DNA from: Ramazzottius varieornatus
Taxonomy: Eukaryota; Tardigrada; Eutardigrada; Parachela; Ramazzottiidae
NCBI GenBank assembly: GCA_001949185.1
Contig: BDGG01000002.1
Coordinates: 1,723,378 to 1,787,377, forward strand
DNA length: 64,000 bases
Reading direction: 5' to 3'
Of this stretch, positions 57,604 through 64,000 are shown one piece after another. The notes below the pieces were generated by a model, which saw nothing but the letters and a program-made list of their open reading frames with translations, was not told the DNA's origin and did no database searches. Position 1 is the stretch's first letter; every line of letters starts with the position of its first letter. A program made the translations under genes and the position numbers.

Positions 57604-58668
57604 ATGGAGTTTATAGCCAAGCAGATGCTGTCCAGCAAGATGGGAGAAGTGAAAAACCTTGCAGGAGGCGGCGAAGGCGAGAAGAAGGAGGGCGAAGAAG
57701 GAACCGAAGGAGGGCTGGATCCCGAGATTATCAAAGCTCGAGAAGAAGCAGAGGAAGCCAGAAAAGAAAAGCATCGTAAGATGGAGGAGCAGCGGGAAGG
57801 AATGCGACAAGGTATTCGGGACAAGGTAAGAATGTCGTAAAATTCAAAAGTTGCCTTGCTGTGAAACTAACTACTGTCATGCTTCATGAACTTCGCGTAG
57901 TACATCATCACACGCGAACAGTTGAACCTCGGTCCAAAAACTTCGCCCTAAATACCCCCTAAGGGATGTTTTTCGCATGTGATGACGTACATCGCGAAGT
58001 TTATAAAGCATTACAGTGCTTTAATGTGCCAATGATGTAAGACAAGATTGGTCCAGGTCCGCGTAAAGAGTCCCCCCGGTACGCGCAGTTTTGGCTCTTA
58101 TGCCCAATTCTAATTTAGTACTGGTGGGACCGTCCCGTCCTACTGATCAAGCATAAAATTGAACGGCATATGGCCACATGTTCGTTCTGCTCGGAAACTA
58201 CAGGGCTCGGTCACGTGGTTTCCCAACATTACAGCATCCGAGACTTCGTCCGATTGATTGCCGCGATCTGTTTGGTGGCACTTCCGGCATGGAAGTCTCG
58301 ATAGCAGAACGGTTATCGCCGATCATTTTCTGTGAGTCTCCGACTTTTCTCGTCGTTTTGTAGTACAACATAAAGAAGAAGGAGGTTGTGGTGGAGGAGG
58401 TTCCTCAGGCACTTCCGGGAATGGAAGGTCGGTTGAACAAGCCCAAAGCTGATCAAGCCCTGCTGGCACAACAAGCCGCCATGGCCGATGAAGATCTTCC
58501 CTGTAAGCTTCACTCATTTTCCGGACTTTAGCTTCGAAACCCTCGAAGACTCGCGAGGAGCTTTGATACCTGTTGTCCTTTGTAGTAATGCAACAAGTCG
58601 AAAAGGGACTGAATACAGTGAAAGAGGCTGCAACGGGGCTTTTCGCGAAGCTTCCCTTCTTTAAATAA
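57604..58668 (+). CDS. cpx: Complexin
   Basis: Small cytosolic SNARE-binding protein that clamps and promotes synaptic vesicle fusion. Exons 57604-57825, 58364-58502 and 58586-58668 give 147 aa. The N-terminal MEFIAKQML is followed by a Gly-rich stretch, the acidic accessory helix, and the central SNARE-binding helix (EKHRKMEEQREGMRQGIRDK then YNIKKKE), which is the family hallmark. The C-terminus GLFAKLPFFK is an amphipathic, membrane-binding type. There is no CaaX farnesylation box in this reading, although alternative last exons are known for fly complexin. Intron 1 contains a separate ~115 bp palindromic element. Confidence 0.95.
57888..58004. repeat. ~115 bp palindromic element (complexin intron 1)
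   Basis: AACTTCGCGTAGTACATCAT followed by CACACGCGAA at the left is matched, inverted, by TTCGCATGTGATGACGTAC followed by ATCGCGAAGTT at the right. Arms are about 30 bp and the interior is GC-poor and non-coding. The sequence differs from the GTGGCGCA family, so it is a second MITE-like type. Confidence 0.55.
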
Positions 58669-59155
58669 CTTCTGAATAAAATTCAAGTTTGCTTCTTGTG
58701 AACCTCAGAGTTTATCCCGTGTCTGTCGATACTCAATTTGATTTCGTTCCTCTGAACTTATCACTCCAATGTCCAATAATTTCCTCACTCAACCAGAATG
58801 TACAAACTGCCTCACTGTGCTGTGAGACCAATGACAGAAAATTCGGGTGCAAACTGCAAAGAGCCTTGCTTTATTTGGCGATAAAAAATCTGTAAAAAAG
58901 ATGCAAGGCTGCAAACAGCGAAGGAGCTGTGGAAGTAAAAGGCACAAAACCGGAAGGCAGCTTTCATTCACAGGCGAAATACGAAGAACTCGGAGGCCAC
59001 AACTCGCAACTCCTTTGAGCAAAAAGAAACTTCAAATGCATTCGGTCAGATCAAGATGAAATAAAACTCGAAGGCACAATGCGCTTAAAAGAGGGAAGGC
59101 TAAAATTCTGCAGAACCATCACCGAGCAAAAGGAAAGACGAATCTATGGAATGCT
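58669..59155. other. Intergenic
   Basis: Spacer between the convergent complexin and membrane-glycoprotein genes. Nothing is recognised. Confidence 0.4.
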
Positions 59156-61189
59156 TTACTGAGGCTTCTTGGAAGTAGAAGTCACCGGTTGAGGAAAGTG
59201 GAACGCTCGAGCGCCAAGGAACGTCGTGTTGCGTGCTTCTACAATCGAACTAAAATCAACAACTCCGCTTACAAGACTATCACTCTTGAAAAAAATCGAA
59301 GGCAAAGCCAGACTAACCTGCGGGGCTAGCCGTCACCGCCGAAACTGGGTTGGGGACATCAATGAGACCTGCAGTAAAGATATGACCATCAACTTCAGGC
59401 CCAAACGTTATCATCAAAGCTCGCTTCCAACCGTCGATGGTTCTCATCGTGCCATTCTCGACGCTGCCGATCATCATTGGAGAGAGCTGGGCAGGACCAG
59501 GCGAGGCTGTGAAGAGATGGCCGGACGAAGCTCCGATCACTTCCGGATCGTTTACGGTGAAGCCCATGCCTGAAACTGAGAAGACGTCAGGATTTAGAAA
59601 AGAACGATTGACGTCAGATACCAATCTCAGGGCAACCGTGAATTTCTTGACGTCACCAACTCAACCTACCAACTTCCGGTACGAGGCGCATCGTTCCCGT
59701 CAGAGCCCGCTGCATCAGCCAAGCTGCTGGACGGACCGGGCGGCATCCGCATTACGTGAACAACCCGCTATATCCGACGTCGCAACAGAACAGAAAATAG
59801 AAAAAGTCTTACCTGGAGTAGCAGGCATTTGATGGATGTTTGGAGAAACCGTTGGATCTGCATCAATGACGAGATCGTTGGAGCGAGCGCGAGGTGCACT
59901 GACGAAAGACATGAGACCGGTAGTTCCTGCTCCTACGCTGTGCTGTGTGGCTGTCAGGGGAGCAGGTCCTACTGCTGCGGCATCGCTCAGTGGCAGACCG
60001 TTGGTTACGTTCACGGTTATGTTGGTGTTGGGTGGGACGATAATCCCCACAGCATTGGGACTTCCTTAAAAAATAACCGTCAACCCTCATCCAGAGAATC
60101 AAAGGATGAAAGAGGAAGGGCAACTTACCGTTACCTGAGTGCAGGTCCACATCAGCGGCGGAAACTCTGGTCCCATCTTCGCCGAGAAAGTCCATCAGCG
60201 CCACTGCGTTTCCTTCCGAAGTCGTTACCGTGACAGAAGAATTACCGGAAGAAGAAACCACGACGGTGCTGTTATTCGGTACTCCCACAGTGATGTCGAA
60301 GCTGGTGGCATCTTGAGATCCTGAAAGGAGAGATCCAGAATCAACAGGGATTTAAATAACCGAAAAGTAATGACGATACCTGATGAGCTACCACCACGAG
60401 TTCCGTTCCCAGCGACACCAGCAACGACCATGGAGTCAGCATTTTCCCTCATCACTAGAAAATACAAGGCAAAAGTTACTTCAGCTAAAAAAAACAAAAC
60501 GTCAGGAAAGAAGGTCGTGACACTATGACTGGAAATAACCTAGAAGTGCATGCCCAGTTGAGCGGCGTATCTTGTTGGGCTCAGCCAATGGTGAAATGCG
60601 GCAGTTTAGTTAAAAAAGCCAGAAATGATATTTCAACCAGACTTCATTCTTCTGCACTTACTTTTAAGGAAGACGATGCCAACCACAGCTGTTCCCACCC
60701 CAATGAAGGCCAGAATAATAACGGAGGCAACCTAAAAAAGTAAGAAGAAGGGTAAGCTATGCGCAGGAATGAAAGAGGGGAGGGGAAGTAGTTTCTGGTT
60801 CATGCTCTTACCGCACATCGCCAGCACGAGCAGCAGTTCTTGCGATATCTGTGTTCATGGTAAGCTCGGTAAGACCTAGTAGGACGCAGAGGCATCAGGG
60901 CAGCTCGTGAAGAGGAGGCATGGCCGTTGTCCCAGTCAGATCCGCCGTAGGAAGGATGGTTGACCGGGAAGGAGGGTCCATTCCAGCCGTATCCTCCGTT
61001 CTGTTGTCCGCCCATCGGCACAGGAACAGGCACCATCACGTACATGGAGTTACCTGTCTGTCGTCCTTCATTGTTGTTGTACATGGCTGAGCCTTTGCCG
61101 AATGAGGAAGTCGGGAAAGAGGAGGAAACCTTGTCGGCTCGGGGAATGTATTCGTCGAGGTGGTAGGCTTTGTGGTTAGGAGAGTCCAT
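59156..61189 (-). CDS. Unrecognised single-pass membrane protein with Ser/Thr/Gly-rich ectodomain
   Basis: I do not recognise the family. Seven exons fit in phase (61189-60812, 60731-60662, 60454-60380, 60320-60129, 60064-59813, 59569-59318 and 59238-59156), giving 433 aa. The first 126 residues are hydrophilic, Asn/Gly/Pro-rich and end with a basic, Cys-rich patch (RYRKNCCSCWRCA). One hydrophobic helix follows (VASVIILAFIGVGTAVVGIV). The remaining ~280 residues are rich in Gly, Ser, Thr and Val with several N-glycosylation sequons (NNST, NSS, NITV, NVT, NGT). Without a signal peptide, and with basic residues before the helix, type II topology (C-terminus outside) is likely. The Cys patch next to the membrane could be palmitoylated. 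A cell-surface or cuticle-related role is possible but not shown. Confidence 0.6.
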
Positions 61190-62065
61190 CAGCTCACTGC
61201 AGGCACCAGGCTGGAAAGGGACGATGGATCACGAATACCGGGGATACCTGCTGCACGTAGAAAGTAACAGGAAGAAAATAGGGTTAAAGCACGTTGTCGG
61301 TGAAGGGAGCAGTAAGGAGAGAAGAATCAGAATCCCGGATCTATGCAATGAAAATTTCCACTAACTTTTGAGCTCTTGGAGAAAAAGCTCAACGGCCAAA
61401 CGCACAGTGCCGAGTCAATTAAACCAACAACACCACGTGACACGTGCTACGTTGCAGAAACTGAACTTGTCCACGTGGTACTAACTGCGAAATATAATCC
61501 GAGACATAAACCGAACGCAATGGATCAGTACGCTGTGCTGGGTCCTGACTGGCCGATCGAATACGTGCCGACCATTGTCCGTTTGGAAGGCAGATTTATC
61601 CTGCTAGCTGCGCTTTTGACTGGACATTGCTCAGCGAGACGAACGGGGAAGACGACAGCTCCCTCCTTTGTCTTATAGATTACAATGCCCACGGGGACCG
61701 CCCATTGAGCCACCTTATGGCACACGAACCGGAAGTGCCTGTGTCTGAGCCGTTCGGTTTATTGCACAACCGAGTTCGACCATCTGAAACTTTACAGTTT
61801 GTAGTTCCATCTTCCATACTTTTTTCATCTCGCAGATCCAAAGCATTGTTATTGGGAGGCAAGGTATCCCGATGGCCGAAGCTCAACCGCATGAAACATA
61901 ACACAAACAAGATCAGAGCACATAATTCTACTGGTCAAATATTAAATTGGCTCCTGCCAAACCTGCCTTGACAAACCTTCTAACAAAGAGCCGACCGGTC
62001 ATGCCAGTAAACTGTTATAAACACATAGAAGCTAGTGGAGCCATCTCCCCAAAAGAAGAAGCAGT
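61190..62065. other. Intergenic
   Basis: Spacer between two minus-strand genes. It should hold the promoter of the membrane glycoprotein. No element is recognised. Confidence 0.4.
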
Positions 62066-62478
62066 CTAAGGCCGCAAGTAATTTCGCATCTTTTGACGGT
62101 ATGGATCGTCGGCGAGAGCGTCCAGCGTAATCAGGTTGGCAGTGAAGGCGTCCTGATTCGCGTTGTTGCTCTCTTCACGATCAAAACCCCAACGCTTCCG
62201 ACTCGCCCCCATCAATCTTCCCACTGCTGAACACCCGCCATAACGGTTACAAAACGGACGCTTCGCCGGTGGAAGGACCAAGTTCTCACTTGCGGAAGGC
62301 TCCATCTCTCCGTTCTAAATCAAGAAAACGGAAGTAAAAATTGAAAGCATCGAAAGTAATCCCAGAAGAAACTTTGTAGTGCTGAAAACTTTCTGGATAC
62401 CTGAGCGAGCGTTGAGTGAAGAACGAAGACTACGAAAATCCACAGAGCGCAGAAGATATAGTACCGCGAGAGGTGCAT
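62066..62478 (-). CDS. CCAP: CCAP-like neuropeptide precursor
   Basis: Secreted prohormone of 108 aa from exons 62478-62401 and 62314-62066. The first exon encodes a signal peptide (MHLSRYYIFCALWIFVVFV). An in-frame ATG 30 bases upstream is an alternative start. After a short spacer, AKR precedes PFCNRYGGCSAVGR, and a second basic site (SRKR) follows after LMGA. The arthropod crustacean cardioactive peptide is PFCNAFTGC-amide, so PFCN and the final GC with a C(N)xxxGC spacing are kept. The YGGC plus C-terminal extension recalls mollusc CCAP forms. Gly-Arg after SAV could give an amidated PFCNRYGGCSAV. In arthropods CCAP controls ecdysis behaviour and heart rate. The remainder (WGFDREE to the end) is a typical non-conserved prohormone tail. 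Confidence 0.78.
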
Positions 62479-62824
62479 GGTGGGTTCGAACAAAGCAAGT
62501 TTCATGCAGGAGAAAGAGGAACGAGTACAAAGTTGAGATGCAGTTTTTCGTGACAACTTCGTACTTTTATGGGAAACTTCCTCCCGAATGCCTCAACGTC
62601 AAGGCTCCGTTACTTATGGGACGTCACGCTCTTCGGCGGATACTGCTGGTCACAATGCACAATCACCCTCACTTCCGGCTGTGACAAAGGTATCACATTA
62701 TATTATAAAGGACAACAGTGGTACGGGCCAAGATCACAACTCGAGGAAGAAATGCGGGGAACACAGTTGCCTTTATTTGGTGTGAACAAGGCAAAAGAAC
62801 AACAGTGGACCACTTCCGATTGCG
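62479..62824. other. Intergenic
   Basis: A 346 bp spacer between the FBXW4 stop and the CCAP-like start, both on the minus strand. It is expected to contain the CCAP promoter. No TATA box at a suitable distance was recognised with confidence. Confidence 0.4.
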
Positions 62825-63915
62825 TCAAGCGCACAACGGCGTTTTATAAACGCCATCGATCAAGCCAATGTACAGTTCAAAGGGAGTAAAAGCTAGCCCG
62901 TACACCGACGACGCCGCCGTTGTGTCGCCCACTTCTTGCGCCATGGATCGTGTCTGTGAACAGAAGACAACGCGTGGAACCAAGAATACCGCGCTGACGT
63001 CCAGGAAGTGGCGAGAGAGTAGATACCTTGACGGCGTACCGGGGGAAACGTTTATCCCAATAACAGACCGCGTTGTAGTTGGCGTGACCGCTCAACAGGG
63101 AGTAAAGACCGTCGCTGGCGAAACAATACACTGCAGAGTCCATGTCGGAATCCAGCTCGATCGCGCATTCATTCTGCAAAGAAAAGATACACACGTCTCG
63201 ATGTCCGGAAATAAATGTTCAGAAAAGTAACATCATTTAAAGACCAAGAGAAACAATCAAGAAGTGATTGAGGTTCGGATTTTCGATCAAACAGTGTGGT
63301 CGAGCATTAGTAAGGTTTCAGCGAAGAAACTTACCGTTCGCAAGTCCCATTGCCGTAATATTCCGTCGTGTCCACCGCTCAGCAAGGTCTGGTGGTCGAC
63401 GAACTGGGTTCCCAGTGTTCCAAAGCCATGCTTGAATCCATCATCCAAATTTCCAACCATCGATTCTGCGAACAGAAGTCGAAGACTAATGACAAAGGAT
63501 GCAATTCGTTTCAACTTGGGCTCGGGGCATGTAAACCGAGGCAGATCGTTTTCACCAGTGGCGCACGATTTCAGCCAATAACAACAAAAAGCTACGCTTC
63601 GTGAGGTAACGATCTGGTCCTCTCTTTCTCGGTTTTTCTTTTCAGACAGGATAAAACTATTATAACATTTAGTTTAAAAGGGGCGATTGTTAGCATCGGA
63701 TCGTTACTTTTCTCGAAGTCGTACAGCCGGAGATTGGACGGTTCAACCTCGAAGACCTTCACCGCTTCACTTCCCACTGGTTCCTTGAAGATGCGAACAA
63801 CAGGCTTCTTGGCCGTACCGGAAGTGCCCAAGGCGATCACCGGGTCCACAGGATGAATGGCCACTGACCACAGACGATCATCGACGTTGATCAGAGCCAG
63901 CGAGGAAACCGATTC
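62825..63915 (-). CDS. FBXW4: F-box/WD-repeat protein FBXW4-like, 3' part
   Basis: C-terminal WD40 half of a predicted SCF ubiquitin-ligase substrate receptor. Visible exons, 5' to 3': about 63915-63708, 63465-63335, 63173-63027 and 62953-62825; junctions between them are in phase. Diagnostic stretches are DDRLWSVAIHPVDP (FBXW4 DRVWSVAI), LLSGGHDGILRQWDLRT, SAVYCFASDGLYSLL, NYNAVCYWDKRF and SSVYGLAFTPFELYIG, in the order seen in FBXW4. The F-box and first WD repeats must lie upstream, beyond the right edge, so the protein is incomplete here. The exact 5' boundary of the first visible exon is uncertain. One palindromic repeat lies in the intron 63466-63707. Confidence 0.82.
63540..63580. repeat. 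GTGGCGCA repeat half (FBXW4 intron)
   Basis: GATCGTTTTCACCAGTGGCG, then CACGATTTCAGCC: the left arm with the GATCGTTTTC outer segment. No good right arm follows. Confidence 0.55.
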
Positions 63916-64000
63916 TTCTTACCCTCACAAGGGAAACGAAATAATTTATCAATTTTATCCTTATCAAATTATGATCTTGAAAATCTCTGCTCACACCAAT

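Overview
The window is eukaryotic nuclear DNA from an animal. Genes are split by short GT-AG introns (mostly 50-400 bp), intergenic spacers are a few hundred bases to about 5 kb, and gene content is metazoan: TFIID subunit TAF5, an AHCY-like/IRBIT protein, an MRP1-type ABCC transporter, a PDZ-type nitric oxide synthase, a globin, complexin and FBXW4. A CCAP-type neuropeptide precursor and a gustatory-receptor-like protein point to an ecdysozoan. A compact-genome lineage such as a eutardigrade fits, but that is inference. Splice junctions below were read by eye from donor/acceptor sites plus reading-frame phase. Nearly all models close as exact multiples of three; the sulfotransferase needs one frameshift, and FBXW4 runs off the right edge.

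Layout: TAF5 (-, 0.5-2.7 kb) is divergent from an AHCYL/IRBIT gene (+, 3.6-7.4 kb). Then come an MFSD1-like transporter (+, 8.0-10.0 kb), a flavin monooxygenase (+, 10.8-13.2 kb), a spacer with a terminal-inverted-repeat element, and a 29-exon ABCC1-like transporter (-, 15.1-22.1 kb). A 5.4 kb spacer holds only weak coding signal. At 27.5-33.0 kb (+) lies the most unusual gene: a receptor-guanylate-cyclase-like protein whose ectodomain resembles bacterial phosphate-binding protein PstS. A globin (+, 33.5-34.4 kb) converges on NOS (-, 34.6-41.7 kb). After a 3.3 kb spacer come a gustatory-receptor-like gene (+, 45.0-46.9 kb), a palindromic element around an N gap, a frameshifted sulfotransferase (-, 47.1-48.7 kb), two more MFSD1-like paralogs in tandem (-, 49.3-53.4 kb), an astacin-like pseudoprotease (+, 55.3-56.5 kb), complexin (+, 57.6-58.7 kb), an unrecognised single-pass membrane glycoprotein (-, 59.2-61.2 kb), a CCAP-like precursor (-, 62.1-62.5 kb) and the 3' part of FBXW4 (-, 62.8 kb to the edge).

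Functional themes: the NOS/globin/cyclase-like trio at 27-42 kb is suggestive of gas or cyclic-nucleotide signalling, although the cyclase-like domain has lost catalytic residues. Several proteins here are degenerate or rearranged members of known families: a pseudo-cyclase, a pseudo-astacin, a TAF5 without its NTD2 domain, and a NOS without an obvious calmodulin helix. A short palindromic repeat (core AAGTGGCGCA ... TGCGCCACTT, often flanked by GATCGTTTTC) recurs at least 20 times, and almost all clear copies lie inside introns.
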